From contig JACMPG010000209.1 in the NCBI GenBank assembly GCA_014377625.1, positions 1 to 47,584 of the forward strand: DNA of 47,584 nucleotides, given 5' to 3'. Shown piece after piece: positions 15,496 to 24,692 of the stretch (position 1 is the stretch's first letter; every line of letters starts with the position of its first letter). A program made the position numbers and the translations under genes. Origin of the DNA: Spirosoma sp. GTDB lineage: Bacteria; Bacteroidota; Bacteroidia; Cytophagales; Spirosomataceae. The notes beneath the pieces are model-generated. The model was given only the letters and a program-made list of their open reading frames with translations. It searched no databases and was not told where the DNA came from.

Positions 15496-17199
15496 ATGAT
15501 TTGTCTGACAGCCCTGCGCCCTTATTTATTCCCTGTTCTATTTGGCCTGCTCATCGGTCTCGATGCCTGCCGCCGACCGGAACCTGCTGTCGTAAAACGG
15601 CCTGCCCCGGCAACCCGCCCGGTGGCCGTAAAACCTGCCTCACCTAAACCGGTTCCAATACCTAAACCGGCACCTGCAGTGGTTGTAGTGCCACCTCTCG
15701 ACTCCTTCAACGTAGAAGACGATGCAGAACTGGCTGGAGTGATTCCACCCAAACGTGAATTTCGTGCGGTATGGGTCGCTACGGTCGAAAACATCGACTG
15801 GCCGAGCAAAAAGGGGTTACCTATCGCCGATCAGCAGCGCGAGATCAACGAGATGTTTGATCTATACCAGAAGACCAACCTCAACGCGGTAGTCGTGCAG
15901 ATTCGGTCTGCTGCCGATGCCTTTTACGCGCGCGGCACTGAACCCTGGTCAGAGTGGCTCACGGGTAAACAGGGGCTGGCCCCGGAGCCGTTTTATGACC
16001 CGCTCGACTTTATGATTGGTCAGGCGCACAGCAGGGGGCTGGAGTTTCATGCCTGGTTCAACCTCGACCGGGCCACATTCGGTAAAACGGCCAGTGTTGC
16101 CCCATCGAATATTATTTATCAGAAGCCTGACTGGATGCTGTACTACGGCGGACGTAAACTCTTTAACCTCGGCCTGCCCGCCGTGCGCTCGTATATTGCC
16201 GGGATCGTGGCCAACGTAGTGCGCCAATACGACGTAGATGGTATTCACTTCGACGATTATTTCTACCCATATACTATTGCGGGCCAGGTTCTGAACGACG
16301 ATCCAACTTTTCTGGCCTACAATCCCGGTAATCTGAACAAAGCAGACTGGCGACGCGACAATGTAACCCGGCTGGTTACTGAACTGCGCGATTCGATTCG
16401 GGCCAGTAAGCCCTGGGTGAAGTTTGGTATCAGCCCGTTCGGCATTTGGAAAAACCAGAGTAGTGACCCTGAAGGCTCTGCAACCAACGGCGGTCAGTCC
16501 TACTATGAACTGTACGCCGATACGCGTCAGTGGGCACGCGACGGCCTGATAGACTACATTGTTCCGCAGGTGTATTTCAGTTCTGAGTTTGGCCTTGCAC
16601 CGTATAAAACCCTCGTGGAATGGTGGACGCGCAACGCGGGCCGGAGCCATCTGTACATTGGGCAGGGGGCATACCGCGTAGGGCGCGGATCAGAGCGCGA
16701 TCCGGGCTGGGGGCGGGCTACTGAGTTTCCCGGACAGATGCGCTACAACCGGCAGCAGCCCGCCGTGCAGGGAAGCATATTTTTTAGTGCTAAAAACCTG
16801 AAACAAAACCCGCTGGCCATCCGCGATTCATTACAGGCCGATTTTTATCGCTACCCGGCTTTGGTACCGGCCATGCCCTGGTTGGACAGTGTACCGCCCC
16901 TGCCACCTTACGATCTCAAAATAGCCAGCACGCCCGATGGAATCGAACTATTCTGGCAGCACCCCGCCGAAGCATCTGACGGCGACGAAGCCCATGCCTA
17001 CCTCGTGTATCGGTTTGAGGGAACCCGCTCACGTTTGCGGCTCAACGATCCGCGCTGCATCATTACCCGCTGCTCAGCCGAAACAACCCGCTACGTTGAC
17101 CAGACCGCCGACCCGAAAAAACGGTATGTCTATGCCATTACAGCTTTGGACCGGCTCAATAACGAAAGCAAAGAAGTCGCTGTCATGGTCGTACGCTAA
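15496..17199 (+). CDS. Family-10-like glycosyl hydrolase (GHL10/DUF187), putative lipoprotein
   Basis: A 567-aa protein. ATG 15496 starts a signal peptide ending LLIGLDAC, a possible lipobox, followed by a Pro/Ala/Val-rich linker (about 25-70). Residues about 90-400 form the GHL10 (PF02638) TIM-barrel domain: FRAVWVATVENIDWPSKKG, LNAVVVQIRSAADAFY, GLEFHAWFNLDRATF, VDGIHFDDYFYPY and KFGISPFGIWKNQ. The conserved DGIHFDDYF and the WxATVxNIDWP opening are strong family marks. About 475-567 resemble a fibronectin type III unit. Related proteins, such as B. subtilis YngK, are thought to act on cell-surface polysaccharides; the substrate here is unknown. It is convergent with ispH, 11 bp apart. Confidence 0.88.
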   Translation: MICLTALRPYLFPVLFGLLIGLDACRRPEPAVVKRPAPATRPVAVKPASPKPVPIPKPAPAVVVVPPLDSFNVEDDAELAGVIPPKREFRAVWVATVENIDWPSKKGLPIADQQREINEMFDLYQKTNLNAVVVQIRSAADAFYARGTEPWSEWLTGKQGLAPEPFYDPLDFMIGQAHSRGLEFHAWFNLDRATFGKTASVAPSNIIYQKPDWMLYYGGRKLFNLGLPAVRSYIAGIVANVVRQYDVDGIHFDDYFYPYTIAGQVLNDDPTFLAYNPGNLNKADWRRDNVTRLVTELRDSIRASKPWVKFGISPFGIWKNQSSDPEGSATNGGQSYYELYADTRQWARDGLIDYIVPQVYFSSEFGLAPYKTLVEWWTRNAGRSHLYIGQGAYRVGRGSERDPGWGRATEFPGQMRYNRQQPAVQGSIFFSAKNLKQNPLAIRDSLQADFYRYPALVPAMPWLDSVPPLPPYDLKIASTPDGIELFWQHPAEASDGDEAHAYLVYRFEGTRSRLRLNDPRCIITRCSAETTRYVDQTADPKKRYVYAITALDRLNNESKEVAVMVVR

Positions 17200-17210
17200 C
17201 GTAGTGCGGG

Positions 17211-18455
17211 TTACTGCATCACGTTAGCCATCACAGTCTTAATTGGTAGCGCGTCAGGAAAGAAGCCCGTTAGCCGAAGCAGAATACCTTCTACGACCGC
17301 ATCGGGGCAGGAGGCTCCGCAGGTCAGCAGTACGGTGACGGGCCGGTTCTCAGGAACAAAATGATCCGCAGTAATTTCCTGCTTCGTATGTACGTCGAAG
17401 TGCCGAATGAGTGTGTCGGACAGGATTTTCTGGGCCGATTCGATAAAGTACGTCGGGAGCTTTTCGGCGCAGAGTTCAACAATGTGCGAGGTGTTGGAGG
17501 AATTGTAGCCACCGGCCACAATGGCGAAATCGGCGTTATAAGTCAGTAAGGCATATGTAGCATCCTGATTATCGTTGGTGGCGTAGCAGAGCGTATCGCG
17601 GGTGCTGGCAAAGTGTTCGTCAATCTGCTTAGTCCGGTCGGTTCCGTCGTTCAGGCCATAGTGCTTAATCATCACCTGCTTCAGATAATCGGCAATGCCC
17701 TGGGTATCGGAAGCCAGCATGGTGGTCTGGTTTACTACACCAATACGCTGCAAATCGCGGGTGGGGTCGAAACCATCGGAATATTGCCCGGCAAACTCGA
17801 TAAAGAACTCGCTGGCTGGTGCCTCACCCGTAACGTACAGCGCCAGCCGCTGCGCCTGGGCCATGTCGCGCACCACTACCGTAGGGGCGGCTTCTTTACT
17901 GTGCGAGAACGTAGCGCGGGTTTCTTCGTGACTCGGTTTGCCGTGAACCACAACCGTATAATTCTTCTGCCCAATCTGCGTGGCCTTGTTCCAGACTTTC
18001 TCGACAAAGGGGCAGGTTGTATCGTATTTAGCCACGTCCAGACCAATTTCGGCCAGTTGCTGCTGAATTTCCAGGGTTGTACCAAATGCCGGAATAATCA
18101 CGACATCATCGGGTGTCAGTTCGCTCCAGTTGGTGAGTTGATTGCCGCACGTGTCCATCAAAAAGCTGACTCCCCGGCTCTGCAAATCGGCGTTCACGTC
18201 GGGGTTATGGATCATCTCGCTGAGCAGAAAAATCCGTTTATCGGGATTTTCTGCAATGGCTTTATACGCAATCTCGACGGCATTTTCCACGCCGTAGCAG
18301 AATCCGAAATGCCGCGCAATCAGGAACCGCACCGGGCCGAAATCGAGTGTTGTCGGCGTAAAATCACGCTTTAGCTTGTCGTTTTTTCGGCGGAACTCCT
18401 TCAGGGGTGTAATGATGTGACTGCGGTAGTAATCGGGGATGTCGAAGGTTTTCAT
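17211..18455 (-). CDS. ispH: 4-hydroxy-3-methylbut-2-enyl diphosphate reductase
   Basis: Last enzyme of the MEP isoprenoid pathway: it reduces HMBPP to IPP and DMAPP using a 4Fe-4S cluster. It is 414 aa, the long form with an N-terminal extension of about 40 residues and an internal insert, as in Bacteroidota and cyanobacteria. The cluster ligands correspond to C53 (HFGFCYGVENAV), C148 (YDTTCPFVEKVW) and C290 (DTLCYATNDNQ). Substrate-binding segments SEMIHNP, VVHGKPSHEET and VNQTTMLASDT are present, and CGASCPDAVVEG closes the protein. On the minus strand CAAAAGTA at 18536-18543 reads TACTTTTG, a good -7 element about 80 bp before the start. Confidence 0.95.
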   Translation of the reverse strand: MKTFDIPDYYRSHIITPLKEFRRKNDKLKRDFTPTTLDFGPVRFLIARHFGFCYGVENAVEIAYKAIAENPDKRIFLLSEMIHNPDVNADLQSRGVSFLMDTCGNQLTNWSELTPDDVVIIPAFGTTLEIQQQLAEIGLDVAKYDTTCPFVEKVWNKATQIGQKNYTVVVHGKPSHEETRATFSHSKEAAPTVVVRDMAQAQRLALYVTGEAPASEFFIEFAGQYSDGFDPTRDLQRIGVVNQTTMLASDTQGIADYLKQVMIKHYGLNDGTDRTKQIDEHFASTRDTLCYATNDNQDATYALLTYNADFAIVAGGYNSSNTSHIVELCAEKLPTYFIESAQKILSDTLIRHFDVHTKQEITADHFVPENRPVTVLLTCGASCPDAVVEGILLRLTGFFPDALPIKTVMANVMQ

Positions 18456-18555
18456 ACGTAACGGGCGGGAAAGGTTCAGGCTAAAAATGCGTTGCTTCTG
18501 TTATAAAACGGAACGCGGTGCCACTACGTTCGTTACAAAAGTAATCCCCTTTTTT

Positions 18556-19032
18556 ATGCCAAAACGCCTGCTTAAATACAAGAATTACGACGTACACAGC
18601 ATCACAACGACCACCTCCGATGGCCGGCAGAATGCCAACATTGCTACGTGGGTGATGCAAACGGCCATGGGCGGTACGCACCTTGTTGTGGCTTTGTACC
18701 AGCTGGATTACACCATTGAACTCGTTCGGGAAAGCGGTATCCTGAACGTGAACCTGCTCACAACACAACAAACCGGCTTGATTCGTAAACTGGGGAGGTT
18801 GTCTGGCCGGGAGAAAGATAAATTCAGTAATCTACCCCACGCTTTCGACCAGCGCGGTTGTCCATACCTTACCGAAGCCATTGGCTACGTACAGTGCCGG
18901 GTTTTGCATACCACCAACGCAGGTGACCATGACCTGTTTATCTGCGAAGTGCTTAAACAGATAGTACTGAACCCCGATAAAGCCGTGCTGACCAACGATT
19001 ACTTGAAAGAGAAAAAGATTGTGCGGGGGTAA
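18556..19032 (+). CDS. Flavin reductase-like FMN-binding protein
   Basis: A 158-aa protein of the flavin reductase-like fold. ATG 18556 (MPKRLLKYKNYDVHSITTTT) is the natural start; the longer frame overlaps ispH on the other strand. Signatures include the early NANIATWVMQTA strand, where FMN phosphate binds in the family, SGILNVNLLTTQ, KLGRLSGREKDKFSN and GYVQCRVLHTTNAGDHDLFI. Such proteins are either NAD(P)H:flavin oxidoreductases or FMN-binding partners of oxygenases. No partner gene is adjacent. It is divergent from ispH, with the two promoters in 18456-18555. Confidence 0.85.
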   Translation: MPKRLLKYKNYDVHSITTTTSDGRQNANIATWVMQTAMGGTHLVVALYQLDYTIELVRESGILNVNLLTTQQTGLIRKLGRLSGREKDKFSNLPHAFDQRGCPYLTEAIGYVQCRVLHTTNAGDHDLFICEVLKQIVLNPDKAVLTNDYLKEKKIVRG

Positions 19033-19033
19033 T

Positions 19034-19119
19034 TTTTGTCATCCCGACGAAGGAGGGATCTCTACTGTACATAAAGTTGTGCACGCAATAGAGGCCCCTC
19101 CTTCGTCGGGATGACGAAA
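19034..19119. repeat. Extragenic palindrome, GTCATCCCGACGAAGGAGGG type
   Basis: Arms 19038-19057 (GTCATCCCGACGAAGGAGGG) and 19096-19115 are perfect 20-bp reverse complements, and pairing continues outward (ATTT/AAAT) and partly inward (ATCTCTACTG against CCTCTATTG). It lies between the convergent flavin reductase and GH3 genes. From memory, near-identical palindromes are scattered through Cytophagales and Hymenobacter genomes, so it is probably a dispersed repeat that may also end transcription both ways. Confidence 0.8.
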
Positions 19120-19131
19120 TACGGCACTACA

Positions 19132-20658
19132 CTATTCGTACCGCACTATACCCTTCAGAATGTCGTCCAGATACTCACGGGAGTTGGCCAGCCGGGGGAC
19201 CTTATGCTGCCCACCTACCTTGCCGCGTTGCGCCATCCAGACATAGAACGTACCGCGCGGCACAACATGGATGCGGGGGCGTTTGAGAACGTAGTTATTG
19301 AACCGCTTGGCATCGTAATCAGAGTTGATCTGCCGCAGCGTTTCATCCAGAATCCGGTTGAATGTCTGCTGATTATCAGGTCCCTGTTTAAATTCAATTA
19401 CCCACTCATGGCAACCCGTCTGACCACTGCTCATATATACGGGGCCAGCGGTATAGTCGGCAATGATGGCACCGGTGGCTTCGCAGGCGCGGGTAACGGC
19501 AACTTCAGCGTTTTCAACGATGACCTCTTCGCCAAAAGCGTTGATAAAATGTTTAGTACGCCCGCTTACCTTTAGCCGGTGCGGATAGAGGGAGGTGAAC
19601 CGTACGGTATCGCCTACTTTGTACCGCCACAGGCCACCGTTGGTTGAGACCACAAGCGCGTAATTTTTGTCGAGTTCAACCTCCTCGATGGTCAGGGCTT
19701 CGGGAAAGGGCTGATCGGCTTCGGCAACGGGAACAAACTCGTAAAATATGCCATAATCAAGCATCAGAAGCATTTCACCAACGCGACTCAGATCATCCTG
19801 AATAGCGAAGAAGCCTTCCGATGCGTTATAAACCTCCTGATAATGGACGCTTTTGGAGGGTAAGACCTGCTGCGAAAACAAATCTCGATACGGCTGGAAG
19901 TTAACGGCCCCGTGCACGAGCAGTTCAAAATTTGGCCATACCTCCAGAATGTTCGACTTGCCGGTCTTCGCCAGCACCTTGTCGATCAGCACCAGGCCCC
20001 AGGTGGGTGCGCCAAGCATACTGGTCACGTTTTCCTGGGACGTTATGGTAGCCATCTGTTCAAGCTTTTCTTCCCAGTCATCCATCAGGGCCACGTCGAG
20101 TGAGGGCGTCCTGATGAATTGTGCCCAGGTAGGCAGGTTTTTCATCACCACCGCCGACACGTCGCCGGCTGCGCTGTTGGTGCCATAGGGATTAGGATGA
20201 AGGCTACCACCAATCGACAGACCTTTACCGGTAAAAGTCTGGCTGTCAGGGTTGTTGTTGATATACATAGCCATCATATCCTTACCTCCCTTGAAGTGCA
20301 TTTCATCGAGCGACTCGGGCGTAACGGGGATGAACTTGCTGCGGGCATTGGTGGTACCGCTCGATTTAGAAAACCAGCGTACCGGCGAAGGCCACAGCAC
20401 CTTTTGTTCGCCCTTCATGATCCGTTCAATGTATGGAAACAGCGTTTCGTAGTCCGATACCGGAACCCTCTGCTGATAGTCTGCAACCGTCCGAATGGAT
20501 TTGTAGTCGTGTTTACGACCCCATTCCGTGTTTCGCCCCGCCCGGATTAGGTACTCAAACACCTTTTGCTGCACCATACCGGGCTGCTTTTTCATGGCCT
20601 CAATGCGCGGCAGTCGCCGTTGCAGGAGCCATTTAAGCGTGGTGTTGAGGAGAGTCAT
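19132..20658 (-). CDS. GH3-family (auxin-responsive promoter-like) acyl-adenylating enzyme
   Basis: A 508-aa protein of the bacterial GH3 family, part of the ANL adenylate-forming superfamily. The phosphate-binding motif is SKSSGTTNARSKFIPVT (about 92-108). Further marks are EVYNASEGFFAIQ, LVVSTNGGLWRYKVGDTVRF and SGRTKHFINAFGEEV, all conserved in GH3 proteins. Plant GH3 enzymes join carboxylic acids to amino acids; the bacterial substrates are mostly unknown. It has no signal peptide and is likely cytoplasmic. A -7 type element (CAAACTTA, plus strand 20708-20715 region) lies upstream on the minus strand. It is a single gene convergent with the flavin reductase. Confidence 0.88.
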   Translation of the reverse strand: MTLLNTTLKWLLQRRLPRIEAMKKQPGMVQQKVFEYLIRAGRNTEWGRKHDYKSIRTVADYQQRVPVSDYETLFPYIERIMKGEQKVLWPSPVRWFSKSSGTTNARSKFIPVTPESLDEMHFKGGKDMMAMYINNNPDSQTFTGKGLSIGGSLHPNPYGTNSAAGDVSAVVMKNLPTWAQFIRTPSLDVALMDDWEEKLEQMATITSQENVTSMLGAPTWGLVLIDKVLAKTGKSNILEVWPNFELLVHGAVNFQPYRDLFSQQVLPSKSVHYQEVYNASEGFFAIQDDLSRVGEMLLMLDYGIFYEFVPVAEADQPFPEALTIEEVELDKNYALVVSTNGGLWRYKVGDTVRFTSLYPHRLKVSGRTKHFINAFGEEVIVENAEVAVTRACEATGAIIADYTAGPVYMSSGQTGCHEWVIEFKQGPDNQQTFNRILDETLRQINSDYDAKRFNNYVLKRPRIHVVPRGTFYVWMAQRGKVGGQHKVPRLANSREYLDDILKGIVRYE

Positions 20659-20764
20659 GGCAAGGGGAGCTAAGCTGACAGATCAGTTTGAGCAGTAAAC
20701 TCTACAAACTTAAAAACAAAGCAATTGGTTTTTTGTCCTGCCTAAGTAAAAGCGGATCAATTTG

Positions 20765-21661
20765 TTACAAATTCCTGGCCCGGTCAGGATAATCCGTAAT
20801 GATACCATCGACTCCCCACTTCTTCAGCCGTTCCATATCATCGCGCTGATTAATAGTCCAGGGAATGACCCGAATCCCCTGTTCGTGCAGCCGCGTAATC
20901 TTATCCTGACTCAACAGCCGAAAGTAAGGACTATATACGTCGGGTTTGAAGCCGAGTTCGTCAATGTTCTTTTCTGGACTACGCAGATTCTCGACCAGAG
21001 CTGACAGGTTTACCTTAGGATATTGGCCCGCATCGATCTGCTGCTTCCAGTGTTTCAAAATGGCGAAGTCGAAACTCTGAATCGTGATCCGGTCAGGCGC
21101 GATATGATATTTCAAAACGGCTACGACCAGATCGGAAAACGGCGCGGGCTGCGGCTGACTTTTGTCGTATTCCAACGGGTCGCTTTTCAATTCGATATTG
21201 TATCCGAAAGCAGGTAGGTTGTGCGTTTTCCGGTAGGCTTCGGCCATGTCGATCACTTCGCTAAGCAGCGGCTTACGTGCTTTTACCTTTTCCTGCTCTG
21301 GGAAAGCGGGGTTACCGTTGGAGCCGGTATCGTACGTTTTAATGTCGTCGTAGTCCATCTGGTACAGATTCAGGCTTTTTTCGTCTTTTTTGCTGACCGG
21401 CGTACCATCGGGTTTGATACTATAAGCCGCACTGAAATACGGCTCGTGCGAAACGACCACCTGTCTGTCTTTGCTGATAATCACATCCATTTCCAGCGTT
21501 GTCACGCCAAGATCAAGCGCGGTCAGGAAAGCGGGAACCGTGTTTTCAGGTTTTAATCCCCGGCTTCCCCGGTGGCCCTGAACGTTGAACGGAGCGGGTT
21601 TGGTTTGCGCAAGGGCTGGAGCCGTCATAGTTAGGAGAAGAATAAATGAAGTAAGGCGCAT
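20765..21661 (-). CDS. Glycerophosphodiester phosphodiesterase, exported
   Basis: A 298-aa protein with a signal peptide (MRLTSFILLLTMTAPALAQ) and a GDPD TIM barrel. Catalytic residues are visible: H30 and R31 in QGHRGSRGLKPENT, the Glu of PENT, the metal-binding E and D of TTLEMDV, and the His of VVSHEP. It ends with the usual IPWTINQRDDMERLKKWGVD and GIITDYPD. It would hydrolyse deacylated phospholipids to glycerol-3-phosphate and an alcohol in the periplasm. The insert about residues 65-115 (YSIKPDGTPVSKKDEKSLNL) is typical of the glpQ-like exported branch. It is probably monocistronic. Confidence 0.93.
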   Translation of the reverse strand: MRLTSFILLLTMTAPALAQTKPAPFNVQGHRGSRGLKPENTVPAFLTALDLGVTTLEMDVIISKDRQVVVSHEPYFSAAYSIKPDGTPVSKKDEKSLNLYQMDYDDIKTYDTGSNGNPAFPEQEKVKARKPLLSEVIDMAEAYRKTHNLPAFGYNIELKSDPLEYDKSQPQPAPFSDLVVAVLKYHIAPDRITIQSFDFAILKHWKQQIDAGQYPKVNLSALVENLRSPEKNIDELGFKPDVYSPYFRLLSQDKITRLHEQGIRVIPWTINQRDDMERLKKWGVDGIITDYPDRARNL

Positions 21662-21831
21662 GATACCGATTAGTTAATGGGCTAAAAATACGGGTTGCAA
21701 AATACAAGCTAATCATCCGGCTGCCGACATGATGATTAGTTAACGTGGCAGTTGGGAAACGGATACTTTTTATTTGAACAGTACAATCGTAAACTTGCAC
21801 CATAAACCCACCGTCACCTGTTGTCTGCTCT

Positions 21832-24258
21832 ATGCGCTACACAAAAGCAATTGTATCGATACTCTTAACCGTATTACTGGTTTATGCACTTAACCGTCCC
21901 TGGGGCACTATTCCGGCCTTTGCCCCGCTGCTCAGCCCATTTGTAGGTTTCTGGCAAAACGCTGAAACCGATACAGCCGGAGACGAGGAATTTACGCTTG
22001 GCGGTACTACCGAACCCGTTACGGTCATTTTTGATGATCTGGCTATTCCACACGTATTCGCGCAGAATGACCACGATGCCTACTTTGCGCAGGGATACCT
22101 CACCGCCCGCGACCGGCTCTGGCAAATGGAATTCCAGACTCACGCAGCTGCCGGGCGCGTATCAGAAATTGTGGGTGATCGGGCACTGGAGCTTGACCGT
22201 TACAACCGGCGGCTGGGTATGGGCTTCGGAGCTGAGAAATCCGTAAAAGCCATGATGACCGACGCCCGTTCGCGCGAGTCGGTAGAAGCCTACACGGCGG
22301 GCGTTAATGCGTATATCAAACAGCTCAAACCATCCGACTATCCGTTGGAGTACAAATTGCTCGGCTACGCGCCTGAACCCTGGGAACCCCTCAAGTGCGC
22401 GTATTTCCTGAAATATATGTCGGGTGTGCTGGCCCTCGGTGCCGACGATCTCAACATGAGCAACGTACTGGCTAAAATCGGCCCGAAAGCTACCAAAGAA
22501 CTGTTTCCCGATTACCCGTTCCATGAAGATCCGATTATTCCGGTGGGTACAAAGTGGGATTTTAAGCCTGTAGCCATTCCTAAAGTACCAACGGAGTCTC
22601 GCCCGGTCATTGACCCAATCACAATGAACTGGCCTGAACATGACCCCGCCATTGGCAGTAACAACTGGGCGGTTAGTGCGCAGAAATCCGCGTCGGGCTA
22701 CCCCATTCTGGCCAACGACCCGCACCTGACACTGAGCCTGCCCTCCATCTGGTATCAAATGCAGATTGTTACGCCTACCATGAATGTGTACGGAGCCACC
22801 ATGCCGGGTGCACCGGGCGTAATTATCGGCTTTAATAAGCGGGTGGCCTGGGGTGTAACCAACGTAGGAGCCGATGTACTGGACTTTTACCGGATCAGGT
22901 TCAAAGACAACACCCACCGCGAGTACTGGCACGACAACCAGTGGAAACCCGTTACCCGACGCATTGAGACTATAAAAGTGAAGGGTTTGCCAAATGTGGT
23001 GGATACTGTACTCTACACGCACCACGGTCCGGTTATGTACATGGCCGGGCAACAGCCATTCGCCAAAAACGTACCCATTGGGTATGCCGCCCGCTGGATC
23101 GGCCACGAAGAATCGAATGATTTTCTGACGTATTACCTACTCGACCGGGCTAACAACCATGCTGATTATCGAAAGGCTCTCAGCTACTACGGTGCACCAG
23201 CCCAGAATTTTGTCTTTGCCGATACCCAGAAAGACATTGCTATCTCGCCAAACGGAAAGTTTCCGCTCAAGTGGAAAGACCAGGGAAAGTTTTTGCTCGA
23301 TGGCACTAACCCCGCCGACGACTGGCATGGCTGGATTCCGGCAGAGCAAAACCCGCACGTCAAAAATCCTCCCCGTGGCTTCGTCAGCTCGGCCAATCAG
23401 TCCTCTACCGACCCCACGTATCCGTATTATATCAACTGGCAGTTTGCACCCGCCGAGCGCGGCACCCGCATCAATGAACGGCTCACCACCATGCGAAACG
23501 CCACCCCAGACAGTCTTCGGATGTTGCAGAACGATAACCTCAACGTGCGGGCCCGCTGGTCGTTACCCGTATTCCTGCCAACTGTGCAAACTCAGAAACT
23601 TACCGGTGAACAAAAGAAAGCCTTCGACATATTGAAGACTTGGCGGTACAACAACGACATCGCCGAAATAGGGCCAACGATTTATACCGAATGGATGCGG
23701 CAGTACATGAACGGCGTCTGGCAGGATGATTTTCCGAACACCGACAGTACTACGCTTCGTTTTCCCAGCTTTGATCGAACCCTCGAACTGGCCGAGAAGG
23801 ACCCGGCCGCCCAGTGGTTTGATAATGTGAAGACCCCGCCCCGTGAAAATCTATCCGATATCCTGACCCAAACGCTGCAATCAGCCGTCGATTCACTCAT
23901 TCGGCTGCATGGCCCTGTTGGTAACGCCTGGCAGTGGGGCCCACACAAAGCCACGAAAATTGCTCACCTTGCCCGACTTGACGCACTCAGCGCGGTAAAC
24001 GTACAGATTGGGGGCGGCAATGGCATTGTGAATGCCACAACCGAACGTACCGGCCCCTCGTGGCGGATGGTGGTGGCCCTGGGTTCTCAGCCCAAAGCAT
24101 ACGGCGTTTATCCGGGTGGGCAGTCTGGCAACCCCGGCAGCCGCAATTACCTGAACATGCTCGAAACGTGGCGTACCGGCAAACTCAACGAATTGCTGTT
24201 CCTGCAAAGCCCGCAGGATAAAAACGCCCGCATCCGTCAGAAAGTCATCATCAAATAA
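21832..24258 (+). CDS. Penicillin acylase family protein (Ntn hydrolase)
   Basis: An 808-aa precursor of the penicillin amidase family. Residues 1-20 are a signal or anchor helix. The alpha subunit region starts with DDLAIPHVFAQNDHDAYFAQ and GYLTARDRLWQME. Autocatalytic cleavage should occur before S276 (IGSNNWAVSAQKS), which becomes the N-terminal nucleophile of the beta chain. NDPHLTLSLPSIWYQM and NVNGVYG-like strands follow, then FVSSANQSSTDPTYPYYI near the oxyanion Asn region. Members act on acyl amides, including acyl-homoserine lactones in some species; the substrate is not predictable here. The next small membrane protein gene starts 15 bp downstream and is probably cotranscribed. Confidence 0.93.
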   Translation: MRYTKAIVSILLTVLLVYALNRPWGTIPAFAPLLSPFVGFWQNAETDTAGDEEFTLGGTTEPVTVIFDDLAIPHVFAQNDHDAYFAQGYLTARDRLWQMEFQTHAAAGRVSEIVGDRALELDRYNRRLGMGFGAEKSVKAMMTDARSRESVEAYTAGVNAYIKQLKPSDYPLEYKLLGYAPEPWEPLKCAYFLKYMSGVLALGADDLNMSNVLAKIGPKATKELFPDYPFHEDPIIPVGTKWDFKPVAIPKVPTESRPVIDPITMNWPEHDPAIGSNNWAVSAQKSASGYPILANDPHLTLSLPSIWYQMQIVTPTMNVYGATMPGAPGVIIGFNKRVAWGVTNVGADVLDFYRIRFKDNTHREYWHDNQWKPVTRRIETIKVKGLPNVVDTVLYTHHGPVMYMAGQQPFAKNVPIGYAARWIGHEESNDFLTYYLLDRANNHADYRKALSYYGAPAQNFVFADTQKDIAISPNGKFPLKWKDQGKFLLDGTNPADDWHGWIPAEQNPHVKNPPRGFVSSANQSSTDPTYPYYINWQFAPAERGTRINERLTTMRNATPDSLRMLQNDNLNVRARWSLPVFLPTVQTQKLTGEQKKAFDILKTWRYNNDIAEIGPTIYTEWMRQYMNGVWQDDFPNTDSTTLRFPSFDRTLELAEKDPAAQWFDNVKTPPRENLSDILTQTLQSAVDSLIRLHGPVGNAWQWGPHKATKIAHLARLDALSAVNVQIGGGNGIVNATTERTGPSWRMVVALGSQPKAYGVYPGGQSGNPGSRNYLNMLETWRTGKLNELLFLQSPQDKNARIRQKVIIK

Positions 24259-24273
24259 TCATCCTGAAATGCT

Positions 24274-24636
24274 ATGTATCAAATTGTTCTGATTGCCTTT
24301 CTGAGTTTGTGCGCGCAGTTTTTCCTGCCATGGTGGACACTGGCCATTGTAGCTTTTGCGATTTGCTATTGGCGCAGTCCGGGGGCGGGCTGGGCTTTCT
24401 GGTACGGTTTTGCGGGCGTTGCCATCGTTTGGCTGATGTACGTCCTGCTTATTCAACTCCGCACCGACGGCGTATTTGTGGGGCGCATGAGCGAACTGTT
24501 GTTTAAGGCTAACACTCCGTTTCTGCCTGCTTTGGCCACAAGCATTGTTAGCGGGCTGGTAGGGGGACTGGCCGGACTGTCTGGGTTTTATGTCCGACAG
24601 GCTACTACCACACAAATCATAAACCGTATCTCGTAA
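24274..24636 (+). CDS. Small integral membrane protein, function unknown
   Basis: A 120-aa protein with about four hydrophobic segments: 3-17, 20-33, 40-62 and 86-106 (ATSIVSGLVGGLAGLSGFYV). It has no signature I recognise; it looks like a conserved Bacteroidota membrane protein. It starts 15 bp after the penicillin acylase gene and was probably transcribed with it. The gene may assist acylase localisation, or the pairing may be incidental. Confidence 0.7.
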   Translation: MYQIVLIAFLSLCAQFFLPWWTLAIVAFAICYWRSPGAGWAFWYGFAGVAIVWLMYVLLIQLRTDGVFVGRMSELLFKANTPFLPALATSIVSGLVGGLAGLSGFYVRQATTTQIINRIS

Positions 24637-24650
24637 TTCGTAATTCGACC

Positions 24651-24658
24651 TACCTTTG
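24651..24658 (+). promoter_or_regulatory. -7 promoter element before the ompH-like gene
   Basis: TACCTTTG fits the Bacteroidota -7 consensus TAnnTTTG and sits 35 bp before GTG 24693. No exact TTTG is found at -33, so this is a partial match. Confidence 0.5.
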
Positions 24659-24692
24659 TCGGATAAACTTGTCACTAACCAATTTATTTCCC

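Noticed and set aside
22162-23106. Long open frame on the minus strand opposite the penicillin acylase gene
   Set aside because: No recognisable domain, lies wholly inside a well-supported gene, and such shadows are common with this codon use. The same applies to 32399-33340 opposite actB.
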